From assembly GCF_020252395.1 (NCBI RefSeq), contig NZ_JADCDB010000030.1, forward strand, positions 1-64,000: a stretch of 64,000 bases of DNA, given 5' to 3'. The notes below the pieces were generated by a model that searched no databases, had not been told where the DNA came from, and saw only the letters and a list, made by a program, of their open reading frames with translations. Positions 42,373 to 50,605 of this stretch are shown in pieces; the stretch's first letter is position 1; every line of letters starts with the position of its first letter. This DNA comes from Aestuariivirga sp. GTDB lineage: Bacteria > Pseudomonadota > Alphaproteobacteria > Rhizobiales > Aestuariivirgaceae. The position numbers were made by a program, and so were the translations under genes.

Positions 42373-43266
42373 ATGAATCGTGGCGTGCATGCAATCGTTT
42401 TTGCCTTCTTCGACTCGCGCGAGGAGCTGTCGCGCGCCGCCATGCGCCAGCAGGTGGAGCTCTGCCTTGCCGCCGGCGTGGCGGGCATCGCGGCGCTCGG
42501 CCTTGCCACCGAGGTGGCGAAGCTCAGTTTCGCCGAGCGCTGCCGCGTTATCGACTGGACGGCGGAGGACGTGAACCGGCGCAGCACGCTGGGATTCACC
42601 ATCGGCGGTCAATCGGTTGGCGAACAGGTGGCGCTGCTGCGCGTGGCGGAACGGGCCGGGGCCCAGTGGCTGGTGCTGCAGCCGCCGCAGGTGGGCAGCT
42701 ACCCGGCCGAGGAATACATCGCTTTCTTCAGCCGCGTGATGGCGGAGACGGAGCTTCCCTGCGCCATACAGAACGCGCCGCAATATCTGGGCCGCGGCCT
42801 GGCCGACCGCGACATCGATGCGCTGCGCCGCCGGCATGCCAACTTCCGCATCATCAAGGCGGAGGCCACGGCCAACGATGCGGCGCGGCTGAAGGCGCTG
42901 GCGGGCCCGGACTTCCGCGTTTTCAACGGCCGCGGCGGGCTTGAGATGATCGAATGCCTGGAGGCCGGCTGCGACGGCTTCCTGCTGGCCCCCGATCTCG
43001 CCGACTATGGGGCGCGTGTCATGCAGCTCTTCGATGCCGGAGCGCGCGCGGCGGCGCTGGCCCTGCACCAGGAAACGCTGCCCGCCATCGGCTTCGCCAT
43101 GCGCTCGCTCGAGCACCTCGTCTGCTATGGCAAGCGGCTGTTTGCGGCGCGCGCCGGGCTGGCCGTGTTCGACCGCGCGCCAGCGCTGCGCCCCGAGGAG
43201 GCCGAACTCGCCCTGCTCGCGCAGATGGCGGACCGGCTCGGGCCGTTTCCCGCATTCACAGCGTGA
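42373..43266 (+). CDS. DapA/N-acetylneuraminate-lyase family protein lacking the usual Tyr
   Basis: A 297-aa TIM-barrel lyase. It starts at ATG 42373 (MNRGVHAIVFAFFD); ATG 42331 with GGAGG upstream is an alternative that lies inside the repeat. The Schiff-base lysine is in FRIIKAEATAND (about residue 160). The YN-x-P motif, whose Tyr assists catalysis in DapA and KDG aldolases, reads AIQNAPQYLG, so Tyr is Gln. GLATEVAKLS replaces the usual GTTGE loop. Likely a 2-keto-3-deoxy sugar acid aldolase or dehydratase in this module; exact reaction unknown. Confidence 0.82.
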   Translation: MNRGVHAIVFAFFDSREELSRAAMRQQVELCLAAGVAGIAALGLATEVAKLSFAERCRVIDWTAEDVNRRSTLGFTIGGQSVGEQVALLRVAERAGAQWLVLQPPQVGSYPAEEYIAFFSRVMAETELPCAIQNAPQYLGRGLADRDIDALRRRHANFRIIKAEATANDAARLKALAGPDFRVFNGRGGLEMIECLEAGCDGFLLAPDLADYGARVMQLFDAGARAAALALHQETLPAIGFAMRSLEHLVCYGKRLFAARAGLAVFDRAPALRPEEAELALLAQMADRLGPFPAFTA

Positions 43267-44002
43267 CAGGCGGGCCGTAGGCGGCGCGGATGTCGCGCTC
43301 GGCGTCGTCGATGAGGCGCGTCATCGCCTCGGTGGCGCCCTTGGCATCGCCCGCCTTCACGCAGGCGAGGATATGGGTGTGGGCGGCCACCGATTGCTTC
43401 AGCGTCACGCCGCGCAGCTGCTGGCCGCGGCGGCTGGCATGGAAGCTCTCGCGCAGCGCCGAGGCCATGCCCTCGAACAGGTAGGACAGCACGCGGTTGC
43501 CGCTGGCCAGCGCGATCGCCTCGTGGAACTCCACATCGGCCTGGTGGAAGCGCAGCTCCGCACCCTCCGCGTTCTTGTTCACCTCGGCGGCCGCGGCGCG
43601 CATGCGCTCCAGCGCGGCTTCCGCCGCCATCAGCCCAGCGCGGCTCGCCTGGCGGGCGGCCATGGTGACCGACTGGATCTCCAGCGAGCGCCGCACCTGA
43701 ATGAGGTCGAACAGGCACTTGGGGTCGGTGCGCAAGAGCGAGGTGAGGAACTCCGCAAAGACCGAGCCATCCGGCTGGCGCACGATGGCGCGGCGGCCGC
43801 GCGCCACGTCAAGCAGGCCGCGCCCCGCCAGCATCTTCACCGCCTCGCGCATGGTGACGCGGCTCACGCCATAACGCTCCGCCAGATCGGACTCGCTGGG
43901 CAGGCGCATGCCCGGCGTCATCTGCCCCAGCACGTGCTCGCTCAGGCGTTCGGCAACGCTGATGGCGGAGGGGCGGAGCCCGGCGGGCGGGGCGTGAGGC
44001 AT
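43256..44002 (-). CDS. GntR-family (FadR/FCD) regulator of the sugar-acid module
   Basis: A 248-aa regulator started at ATG 44002, the family's natural N-terminus. The winged HTH has LPSESDLAERYGVSRVTMREAVKML near residues 35-60. The FCD domain includes FDLIQVRRSLEIQSVTMAA, FHQADVEFHEAIALASGN and HTHILACVKAGD with the usual metal-binding Asp/His pattern. It overlaps the lyase gene end by 11 bp (converging) and is divergent from the transporter. Confidence 0.9.
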   Translation of the reverse strand: MPHAPPAGLRPSAISVAERLSEHVLGQMTPGMRLPSESDLAERYGVSRVTMREAVKMLAGRGLLDVARGRRAIVRQPDGSVFAEFLTSLLRTDPKCLFDLIQVRRSLEIQSVTMAARQASRAGLMAAEAALERMRAAAAEVNKNAEGAELRFHQADVEFHEAIALASGNRVLSYLFEGMASALRESFHASRRGQQLRGVTLKQSVAAHTHILACVKAGDAKGATEAMTRLIDDAERDIRAAYGPPVTL

Positions 44003-44241
44003 CAACTTGTAATATAACTTTTGCTGCAAAGCACAATGGCGATGTTGCGGAGCAACACCACCAACACCGGCAGCTTGCGCCAAAAGCCCCTGTTCTGCAA
44101 GTCTCCGGCGAGGGTGGTCACTCACCTCCAGAATCCGTCTTTACAGAGTTGTATGACTACTTTACCGTCACTGCCTGGCGCCATCCGGCCCAGAGACCGG
44201 CCTTCAAGCCGGCGTCACACACTCGTCTCGGGAGGACACTC
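44003..44241. promoter_or_regulatory. Divergent promoter with FCD-type operator
   Basis: A 239-bp region. TTGTATGACTA at 44149-44159 fits the TNGTNNNACNA operator pattern of FadR/FCD regulators exactly, and lies about 85 bp before the binding-protein ATG. A looser AT-rich site TTGTAATATAACTT lies at 44008-44021 next to the regulator start. Both would be expected targets of the adjacent GntR protein. Confidence 0.55.
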
Positions 44242-45246
44242 ATGATTCTGAAGTTCGTTTCGCTTGCCGCCGCCTCGGCGGCCGCCCTTGCCTTGACCTT
44301 CGGCGCCGCCAGCGCGGCGGAACCCACGCCGAAGTGGTGCGAGGGCGTGAAGATCGCCGCCTTCCCAGGCGGGCCGCAGGGCGGCGTCTTCGCCAACAAC
44401 GTCTATAACGGCTTCCGCCAGGCCGAGGCCGACCTTGGGCCGACGGTGACCTATTATTTCTCTGACTGGGATCCCAACAAGATGCTCCAGCAGATCCAGC
44501 AGGCGGTGGCCACCAAGGTGGATGGCATCGCCACCTATGGCTTCGCCGGCGAGGCGGCCACCGGCCCGATCGTCGATCAGGCCTTCGCCCAAGGCACGAT
44601 CTTCACCAGCCTCAACACAGCGCTGCCCGACAGCCAGAAGAAATTCGCCGCCAATGGCTTCGGCTATGTCGGCGCGCCGAACTACAGCGCCGGCTTCGCG
44701 CTGGGCTCGGAAGCCGCGAAACGCGCCAAGCTGCAGTCGGGCGACAGCGTCTTCGTCTGGGGCCTCAAGGGCCAGGGCGGCGACCGCGGCCAGCGCACCG
44801 TGGGCGTGATCGACGCCTTCGAGAAGGCCGGCGCCAAGGTCATCTACCAGGAGATCGACGCCGCCACCAACGCTGACCCGAATGCCGGCACCGCCACTTT
44901 CGTCGGCGTCATGGGAGCCAACCCCGGCGTCAAGATCGTGGTCACCGATCATGGCGGCCTCACTTCCAACGTCGGCGTCTATGCCAAGGCCGCCTCGCTG
45001 AAGCCGGGGCAGGTCTATTTCGCGGGCTTCGACATGTCGCCCAACACCGCCCAGGCGGTGAAGGAAGGCTTCCAGAACCTGGTCATCGACCAGCAGCCGT
45101 TCCTGCAGGGCTATATCCCGATCCTCAACATCTGCCTCACCAAGAAATATGGCTTCTCCGGCCTCGACATCAACACCGCCGGCGCCTTCGTCGACGCGAC
45201 CAATGTCGACGCGGTGGCGCCGCTGGCCGCCGTCGAGATCCGCTGA
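44242..45246 (+). CDS. Sugar ABC transporter substrate-binding protein (CUT2/ribose type)
   Basis: A 334-aa periplasmic type 1 binding protein. ATG 44242 has GGGAGGA upstream. The signal peptide MILKFVSLAAASAAALALTFGAASA is cut before AEPTPKWC. VYNGFRQAEADLGPTVTYYFSDWDPNKM, QAVATKVDGIATYGF and NTALPDS are typical of RbsB/FrcB-like proteins. A sugar or sugar acid is bound. It is first in the importer operon and followed by a terminator-like hairpin. Confidence 0.9.
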   Translation: MILKFVSLAAASAAALALTFGAASAAEPTPKWCEGVKIAAFPGGPQGGVFANNVYNGFRQAEADLGPTVTYYFSDWDPNKMLQQIQQAVATKVDGIATYGFAGEAATGPIVDQAFAQGTIFTSLNTALPDSQKKFAANGFGYVGAPNYSAGFALGSEAAKRAKLQSGDSVFVWGLKGQGGDRGQRTVGVIDAFEKAGAKVIYQEIDAATNADPNAGTATFVGVMGANPGVKIVVTDHGGLTSNVGVYAKAASLKPGQVYFAGFDMSPNTAQAVKEGFQNLVIDQQPFLQGYIPILNICLTKKYGFSGLDINTAGAFVDATNVDAVAPLAAVEIR

Positions 45247-45256
45247 CGCGCCGCTG

Positions 45257-45288
45257 CGGCGGCCTCCCGCAATGGGGGCCGCCGTTTT
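45257..45288 (+). terminator. Attenuator-like terminator between binding-protein and ATPase genes
   Basis: CGGCGGCCTCC pairs with GGGGGCCGCCG (11 bp with one G-U) around a short loop and is followed by TTTTCATT. It begins 11 nt after the binding-protein stop and precedes the ATPase start by 22 nt. Partial termination here would yield excess binding protein, the usual stoichiometry. Confidence 0.7.
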
Positions 45289-45310
45289 CATTCCTGCTGC
45301 AAGAGGCCTC

Positions 45311-46099
45311 ATGTCACAGGCGAACAAGGACGGCGCGGCATCCGTGCCGGTGATCGAACTCCGCAACGTGTCCAAGACCTTCGGCGAGGTGCGCTCGCTG
45401 TCCGGCATCGACTTCAAGGTCTATCCGGGCGAGATCGTCGGCCTGCTGGGCGACAATGGCGCCGGCAAATCGACCCTGGTCAAGACCGTGATGGGCTTCC
45501 ACCGCCCCGACTCCGGCGGCGACATCTTCTTCAAAGGCAAGCGCATCGACGACTGGTCGGTGGCGCGCGCCCGCGGGCTGGGAATCGAAACCGTCTACCA
45601 GGAACGGGCCCTGTGCGAGAAGCAGCCGATCTGGCGCAACATGTTCATGGGGCGCGAGCTGCGCACCAAGTGGGGCCTGCTCGACGTCAACCGCATGCGG
45701 GCCGAATGCGCGCGCCTGATGAGCGAGCATATGGGCTTCACGTCGGCCGCCGTGCACCCGGACAACATCGTCACCACCATGTCCGGCGGCGAGAAACAGG
45801 GCGTGGCCATCACCCGCGCCCTCTATTTCGACGCCGAACTCGTCATCCTCGACGAGCCGACCATGGGCCTGTCGCTGACCGAGACCAGGAAGACGCTGGA
45901 CTTCGTCGGCAACATCAAGAAGGCCGGCAAATCGGCGATCTTCATCGACCACAACATCTTCCACGTCTATCCCGTGGTCGACAGGCTCTATGTGCTGGAC
46001 CGCGGCAAGGTGGCCGGCGTCTACGACAAGAGTCAGATCACCATGGACCAGCTGATCGAGCGGCTCTACCACGTCGCCCGCACCGGCTCGCTGCATTGA
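45311..46099 (+). CDS. Sugar ABC transporter ATPase, single-domain (FrcA-like)
   Basis: A 262-aa ATPase with one nucleotide-binding domain, unlike the double-domain RbsA/XylG; the Rhizobiales fructose system FrcA has this form. Walker A GDNGAGKST near residue 47, signature MSGGEKQGVAI near 158, Walker B LVILDEPTMGLS and H-loop IFIDHNIFHV are intact. ATG 45311 follows a 64-bp gap containing the hairpin. Confidence 0.9.
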   Translation: MSQANKDGAASVPVIELRNVSKTFGEVRSLSGIDFKVYPGEIVGLLGDNGAGKSTLVKTVMGFHRPDSGGDIFFKGKRIDDWSVARARGLGIETVYQERALCEKQPIWRNMFMGRELRTKWGLLDVNRMRAECARLMSEHMGFTSAAVHPDNIVTTMSGGEKQGVAITRALYFDAELVILDEPTMGLSLTETRKTLDFVGNIKKAGKSAIFIDHNIFHVYPVVDRLYVLDRGKVAGVYDKSQITMDQLIERLYHVARTGSLH

Positions 46100-46108
46100 G
46101 AGGACACC

Positions 46109-47131
46109 ATGCCGACTGACACCGCAAAGGCAAGGCCGGCCGACAACCGCGTGGCCCCGCCCTCCTGGCTCCGCCGCTACGGCTCGCAGCTCGGCATCAT
46201 CGGCGTGGGGCTGGCCATGTGGCTGGGCTTCGTGATGGCCGCGCCCGCCGTCTTCACCAATATCGACATCTACAAGGCCTTCGCCCAGACCACGCCGCAA
46301 TTCGGCATCATCGCGCTGGCGTTGACCTTCGTCGTCATCACCGGCGAGATCGACCTGTCCTTTCCCTCGATCATGGCGCTCGGCACGGCGGCCTTCTGCC
46401 TGCTCGCCCAGGCCGGCGTTCCCTGGCCCATTGCACTGCTCGGCGCCTTCGCCACGGGCGCCATCTGCGGCTGGATCAACGGCACGCTGGTGGCAAGGCT
46501 CAACATTCCCTCGCTCGTTATCACCATCGGCACCTCCTTCCTGTTCCGCGGCCTCGAACTCGTTCTGATGAACGGCACCGGCGTGCCGCTGACGGCCGAC
46601 AAGTACCCCGCCCTCCACGCCATCTTCCGCGAGCCGGTGTGGGGCGTTCCCGTGCAGACGCTGTGGATGATCGCCGTCGCCATCGTGCTGTGGGTGCTGC
46701 TCAACCGCTCGCGCTTCGGCGCGCATGTCTTTCTCGTCGGCGACAATCCCACATCGGCGCGGCTGATGGGCGTCGACGTCGTCAGCGTCAAGACGCGGGC
46801 CTTCGTGCTCACCGGCGTCATCGCCGTGCTTGCCGGAATCATGACCTCGATCTACGGCTATTATTTCTGGCCGACCACGGGCGACGGCTTCCTGCTCAAC
46901 ACCATCGCGTCGGTCTTCCTCGGCGGCACATCGGTGTTCGGCGGCACCGGCTCGATCGTCGGGTCCTTCGTCGCCTCCTATATCATCGGCGCGATCAACG
47001 CCGGCATCGTGTCGGCGGGCATCAACGCCTTCTACACGCAGCTGTGCTTCGGCCTCGTCATCGTCGTGTCGGTGGTGCTGCAGACCATCATCGAGCGCCG
47101 CATCCGCCGCCAGTCGATCACCGGGCGCTGA
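46109..47131 (+). CDS. Sugar ABC transporter permease (RbsC/FrcC family)
   Basis: A 340-aa BPD_transp_2 permease with about eight to ten TM segments. ALTFVVITGEIDLSFPSIMALG is the hallmark of ribose/fructose-type permeases, and FGAHVFLVGDNPTSARLMGVDV is the conserved cytosolic EAA-like loop. The C-terminus IIERRIRRQSITGR is basic and cytosolic. It starts 9 bp after the ATPase stop. Confidence 0.93.
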   Translation: MPTDTAKARPADNRVAPPSWLRRYGSQLGIIGVGLAMWLGFVMAAPAVFTNIDIYKAFAQTTPQFGIIALALTFVVITGEIDLSFPSIMALGTAAFCLLAQAGVPWPIALLGAFATGAICGWINGTLVARLNIPSLVITIGTSFLFRGLELVLMNGTGVPLTADKYPALHAIFREPVWGVPVQTLWMIAVAIVLWVLLNRSRFGAHVFLVGDNPTSARLMGVDVVSVKTRAFVLTGVIAVLAGIMTSIYGYYFWPTTGDGFLLNTIASVFLGGTSVFGGTGSIVGSFVASYIIGAINAGIVSAGINAFYTQLCFGLVIVVSVVLQTIIERRIRRQSITGR

Positions 47132-47132
47132 C

Positions 47133-48296
47133 ATGAAGATCACGGCCGTCAAGAGCTTCTTGGTCAATGCGAAGCTCCGCAACTGGATTTTCGTGCGGGT
47201 GGAGACCGATGTGCCCGGCCTTTACGGCCTCGGCGAGGCGACGCTGGAGTTCCAGACGCGCGCGGTGGCCGGCGCCATCGGCGACCTGGCGCAGCTCATC
47301 ATGGGCGAGGACCCGCTAAACACCGAGCACCTGTGGCAGGTCATGTTTCGCCATCCCTTCTTCAAAGGCGGCATTGTCACCATGTCGGCGCTCTCCGGCA
47401 TCGACCAGGCGCTGCATGACATCAAGGCCAAGCACCTCGGGATTCCGCTGTGGCAGCTGCTCGGCGGCCTCTGCCGCAAGCGCCTTCGCATGTATGACCA
47501 TCTGGGCGGCGGCAATTCGGACGCGGTCTACAACTCCGCCGCCGTGGCCTCGTTCCGCGACAAGGCGGCGCAGTCGCGCGCCGACGGCTTCACCGCGGTG
47601 AAGATTCTCGCCGTCGGCAAAACCGCCCCGCTCGACGGGCTCGCCGCGCTGCGCGAGGCCGCGGCGCTGATGGCGGCGGCGCGCGAGGGCGGAGGCGATG
47701 ACATGGACATCATGGTCGATTTGCACGGCCGCACCACCGCAGCCATGGCGATCCAGTATGCGCAGGTGCTGGAGCCCTACCGGCCCTTCTTCATCGAGGA
47801 GCCCTGCCAGCCCGAGGATTGGCGCGGCACGGCCCGCGTGGCGCGCGCCACGCGCGTGCCCATCGCGGCGGGCGAGCGCCTCGTCCACCGCCACGAGTTC
47901 CTGCACCTGCTGCAGGCCGAAGCCATCGCCGTGGCGCAGCCCGACGTCTGCCATGCCGGCGGCCTCACCGAGGTGAAGCGCATTGCCGCGCTGTGCGATG
48001 CCTTCGGCGTTTCCATGGCGCCGCACAACCCGCTGGGCCCCATCGCCACCATGGTGAACATTCACCTCGGTTTCGCCACGCCCAACTTCCTGATCCAGGA
48101 AGTGATGCGCTCCGACGTGCCGTGGCGCGACGAGATCGTCTCCGGCGTCACCCCCATTATCGGCGGTTATGTCGAACCCAGCATGGCGCCCGGTACCGGT
48201 GTGGAAATCAATTTCGAGGCGGCGCAGAAATATCCCTTCGCCGAAGTGCAACCCATCCAGTGGCACCAGCACGACGGCAGCGTGGCGGACTGGTGA
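47133..48296 (+). CDS. Enolase-superfamily sugar-acid dehydratase, galactonate-dehydratase-like
   Basis: A 387-aa member of the mandelate racemase subgroup. GFTAVKILAVG holds a second-strand Lys; the metal ligands are Asp in DIMVDLHGRT (with the paired His), Glu in FFIEEPCQP and Glu in PIAAGERLVHR; the catalytic His lies in SMAPHNPLGPIAT. The DLHGR and APHNPLGP motifs resemble D-galactonate dehydratases. It should dehydrate an aldonate to a 2-keto-3-deoxy acid for the DapA-family enzyme. Start is 1 nt after the permease stop. Confidence 0.87.
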   Translation: MKITAVKSFLVNAKLRNWIFVRVETDVPGLYGLGEATLEFQTRAVAGAIGDLAQLIMGEDPLNTEHLWQVMFRHPFFKGGIVTMSALSGIDQALHDIKAKHLGIPLWQLLGGLCRKRLRMYDHLGGGNSDAVYNSAAVASFRDKAAQSRADGFTAVKILAVGKTAPLDGLAALREAAALMAAAREGGGDDMDIMVDLHGRTTAAMAIQYAQVLEPYRPFFIEEPCQPEDWRGTARVARATRVPIAAGERLVHRHEFLHLLQAEAIAVAQPDVCHAGGLTEVKRIAALCDAFGVSMAPHNPLGPIATMVNIHLGFATPNFLIQEVMRSDVPWRDEIVSGVTPIIGGYVEPSMAPGTGVEINFEAAQKYPFAEVQPIQWHQHDGSVADW

Positions 48297-49063
48297 TGGC
48301 GGGGAGACTCGAAGGCCAGCACGTGCTCGTCACCGGCGGCAGCCGGGGCATCGGCGCAGCCATCGTCGCGAAAGCGCTTGCCGAGGGCGCCAGCGTCAGC
48401 TTCATCGACATCGAGCAGACGACGGGGGAGGAGTTTCTCGCCTCTCTCGGGGCCGCGGGCCGCTGCCACTTCGGCGCCGGCAGCGTCACCTCCGCCGCCG
48501 ACATCGCGCGCGTCCATGATGCCGGTGTGGCCCGCTTCGGCCCGGTCACCGGCCTCGTCAACAATGCCGGGCGTAATTCCTATGCCGACCCGGTGGCCAT
48601 GACCGAGGCCGACTGGGATGACGTCTTCGCGGTCGACCTCAAGGCCGCCTGGCTGGTGGCCCGCCAGGTGCTGCCCGGCATGATCGCGGCCCGGCGCGGC
48701 AGCATCGTCAATATCGCCTCGATCCATGCCGACATGACCTATCCCGGCTTCTTCCCCTATGCCGCGGCGAAGTCCGGCCTCGTGGGCCTCACCCGCTCGC
48801 TGGCGCTCGACATGGGCAAGCACCAGATCAGGGTCAACGCGCTGTCGCCGGGCTATACAGAAACCTTCCTGGTGAAGGAGTTCTTCGAAAAACACGACGC
48901 CGCGCTGCGCCAGAAGGTGCTGGACGTGCACCCCATGGGCCGCATGGGCTCACCGGCGGAAATCGCCAATTGCGTGGCCTTTCTGCTGTCGGACGAGGCC
49001 TCCTTCGTCACCGGCGCCAACTGGCGCGCGGATGGCGGCTTGAGCGCGCGCTTCGCCGGCTGA
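48296..49063 (+). CDS. Short-chain dehydrogenase/reductase
   Basis: A 255-aa classical SDR. The cofactor motif TGGSRGIG lies near residue 14, NNAG near 90, and the catalytic Ser-Tyr-Lys are in IASIHADMTYPGFFPYAAAK with 13 residues between Ser and Tyr. ATG overlaps the dehydratase stop (TGATG). In this module it probably oxidises the imported sugar, or the 2-keto-3-deoxy acid. An Asp following strand 2 (SFIDIEQ) suggests NAD preference. Confidence 0.9.
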   Translation: MAGRLEGQHVLVTGGSRGIGAAIVAKALAEGASVSFIDIEQTTGEEFLASLGAAGRCHFGAGSVTSAADIARVHDAGVARFGPVTGLVNNAGRNSYADPVAMTEADWDDVFAVDLKAAWLVARQVLPGMIAARRGSIVNIASIHADMTYPGFFPYAAAKSGLVGLTRSLALDMGKHQIRVNALSPGYTETFLVKEFFEKHDAALRQKVLDVHPMGRMGSPAEIANCVAFLLSDEASFVTGANWRADGGLSARFAG

Positions 49064-49313
49064 GGCTTGGCGTCAGCGCCGCGGCCCGGAACAGCGCGGC
49101 GCTCCTGTTCGGGCGGAGGAAGACACTCGCGCGCTCCTCCTGTCAAGCGCAGCGGGGCGCGGCTCGCTTGCGCGGTGGATCGTCCTTGAGCGGCACCCGG
49201 GCCTCTTGCTCGAATTGCTTCTTGCGCTTGGGGTTGAAGGCATGGACGAGCACCGCCACGAAGGCGGCCGGCGCCGCCCATACCCACCAGGCCGGGAGGA
49301 TGTTATGCATCAT
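49064..49313. repeat. Direct repeat copy 2 with eroded hydrolase 5' fragment
   Basis: Bases 49094-49313 match 42120-42339 at 218 of 220 positions. Bases 49064-49098 match 42011-42045, which in copy 1 is coding sequence of the hydrolase TM region, but a 79-bp stretch that includes the hydrolase start is absent. The fragment here is therefore a dead remnant of the hydrolase gene. The junction lies in a GCGCG microhomology. Confidence 0.88.
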
Positions 49314-49316
49314 CAT
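49143..49316 (-). CDS. CcoQ-like small membrane protein, copy 2
   Basis: A 57-aa protein nearly identical to copy 1: an extra Met at the start and Pro for Arg in EARVPLKDD, the state expected in CcoQ-like tails. AGAGAGGAA precedes the ATG and differs from the site of copy 1, so each copy has its own translation signal. It follows gtrA on the same strand by 23 bp. Copy 2 looks the more ancestral. Confidence 0.65.
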   Translation of the reverse strand: MMMHNILPAWWVWAAPAAFVAVLVHAFNPKRKKQFEQEARVPLKDDPPRKRAAPRCA

Positions 49317-49339
49317 TTCCTCTCTTCGCGGCAGGCCGA

Positions 49340-49759
49340 TTACCGGAAAACATAGATACGCTGCAGCATGAACGCCGTTGCGACCGTCGGCATGGCTGCA
49401 AGCAGGCCTGAAACATATGGCCCCAAGCCGAAATGCATGAGCAGCGAGATGATGCCAAGGTTCACGGCATAGAGAAGCATCCAGACCGCGACAAAACGGA
49501 AGAAACGGCCGCGCAGTGTGCTCAGGAAGACCAGGCGGCCAAGCGTCACAAAGCTGAGGCAAATGCCAAATGCGAGAGCGCCGAAGCTCGCGAGGGCGAC
49601 AGGCAGGCCTATCCACGTGAGCAGCGCATAGACGGCGAAACTGCTTGCGGTGTTGAACGAGCCGACGAGCGCATAGCGGATGATCTGCGGGGAAAGACTG
49701 TGGCGCGCCAATCCTGTCTTGCCGTCATTCTCAGCCAAGGCGGGACACCAGCCGCTCAT
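49340..49759 (-). CDS. GtrA-like flippase family protein
   Basis: A 139-aa membrane protein with four TM helices. IIRYALVGSFNTASSFAVYALL at residues about 24-45 is the GtrA-family opening, and ATAFMLQRIYVFR the close. GtrA-like proteins move polyprenyl-linked sugars across the membrane with a GtrB-type glycosyltransferase. ATG 49759 overlaps the end of the preceding glycosyltransferase by 29 bp; a TTG nearer its stop is possible. Confidence 0.85.
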   Translation of the reverse strand: MSGWCPALAENDGKTGLARHSLSPQIIRYALVGSFNTASSFAVYALLTWIGLPVALASFGALAFGICLSFVTLGRLVFLSTLRGRFFRFVAVWMLLYAVNLGIISLLMHFGLGPYVSGLLAAMPTVATAFMLQRIYVFR

Positions 49760-50540
49760 AAGCGCCAAACAAGCGCCTTTGCTGGCCCACGCTCCAGCAG
49801 CGCAGCCGGATTTGCGCGCGAAGCACAGGCGAAATCCGCATCCCATGCTTTGAAGCCAGTCGAAGATACTCATCGGCGGCGCCACCGAGCCAGCCCCAGG
49901 TACTGTTGCCAGCATGATAGCGATTGGCGATCAAGGCGCGCGGAATATGCCAGGCCGGCTGGAGCCTGGAAATCCGCCATGAGAGATCCAGATCCGGGCC
50001 ATAGCGGAAGGCGGGATCATACCGGTGAGGGCCGAGGGCGCTCCTGCGGACGAGCAAGGGGATGCCGAACATGTTGCGCGTCTTGAATATCGATTGGCGG
50101 CCTGCCTCGTCGGCGTCGAAACGGCCCGTGCGATGGAAGCGGCGCGTTGCAAGCCTACGGCGTTTTTCGCCGACATAGGCCAGATCGCAGTAAACGGCGG
50201 AAACGTCGCTATTGGCCTCCAGCACCGCACGTGCCGAGGATATGGCATCTGGCGCATTCAGATAGTCGTCGTGGGAGAGGACCATGTAAAAGGGATCTTC
50301 AACCCGGTCGAGGAGACCGTTGAAGTTCTCGACCATCGAAACCAGCGCGGGCTGACGGATCACCTCCAGCGGAAGGCGCTGCTTCCACGCCTCCAGTATG
50401 TCGGCCGTGCGGTCAGTCGATGCGTTGTCGCTGACGAGGACCCTGTCGGCCGGGCAGGTTTGCATGGCAATGGAGGCCAGCGCCTGTTCAAGATAATTGT
50501 CGCCATTCCGGACTGGTATACAGATGGTTACACGGGTCAT
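49731..50540 (-). CDS. Family 2 glycosyltransferase
   Basis: A 269-aa GT-A enzyme starting at ATG 50540. MTRVTICIPVRNGDNYLEQAL opens the fold, VLVSDNASTDRT is the first nucleotide-binding Asp region, VLSHDDYL near 98 is the DXD-type motif and RYGPDLDLSWRI holds the catalytic-base region (ED/DLDL). There is no TM segment. It likely adds a sugar in the surface-glycan pathway encoded around it. Confidence 0.88.
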   Translation of the reverse strand: MTRVTICIPVRNGDNYLEQALASIAMQTCPADRVLVSDNASTDRTADILEAWKQRLPLEVIRQPALVSMVENFNGLLDRVEDPFYMVLSHDDYLNAPDAISSARAVLEANSDVSAVYCDLAYVGEKRRRLATRRFHRTGRFDADEAGRQSIFKTRNMFGIPLLVRRSALGPHRYDPAFRYGPDLDLSWRISRLQPAWHIPRALIANRYHAGNSTWGWLGGAADEYLRLASKHGMRISPVLRAQIRLRCWSVGQQRRLFGAYERLVSRLG

Positions 50541-50605
50541 GGGCCTTCTTTCATGCCCCGTCCGCTTAACGCAATTTGCTTGAACATACAAGCATTTGGC
50601 TGCGT

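Larger units (their letters stand above)
42340..49093. other. Sugar-acid catabolic module enclosed by direct repeats
   Basis: The 6.75-kb interval between the 220-bp repeats holds exactly one functional set: DapA-family lyase, GntR regulator, three-component ABC importer, enolase-superfamily dehydratase and SDR dehydrogenase. Outside it, gtrA with CcoQ-like copy 2 on one side and CcoQ-like copy 1 with the hydrolase on the other would be contiguous if one repeat and the module were removed. This reads as insertion with duplication of the target. No transposase or integrase is inside. Confidence 0.7.

Noticed and set aside
45314-47182. 622-aa minus-strand ORF
   Set aside because: Antisense to the sugar ABC ATPase and permease; no motifs.
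42120-49313. Composite transposon
   Set aside because: The flanking repeats contain no transposase and no terminal inverted repeats; they carry a small membrane-protein gene and a hydrolase fragment, so target duplication by recombination fits better.
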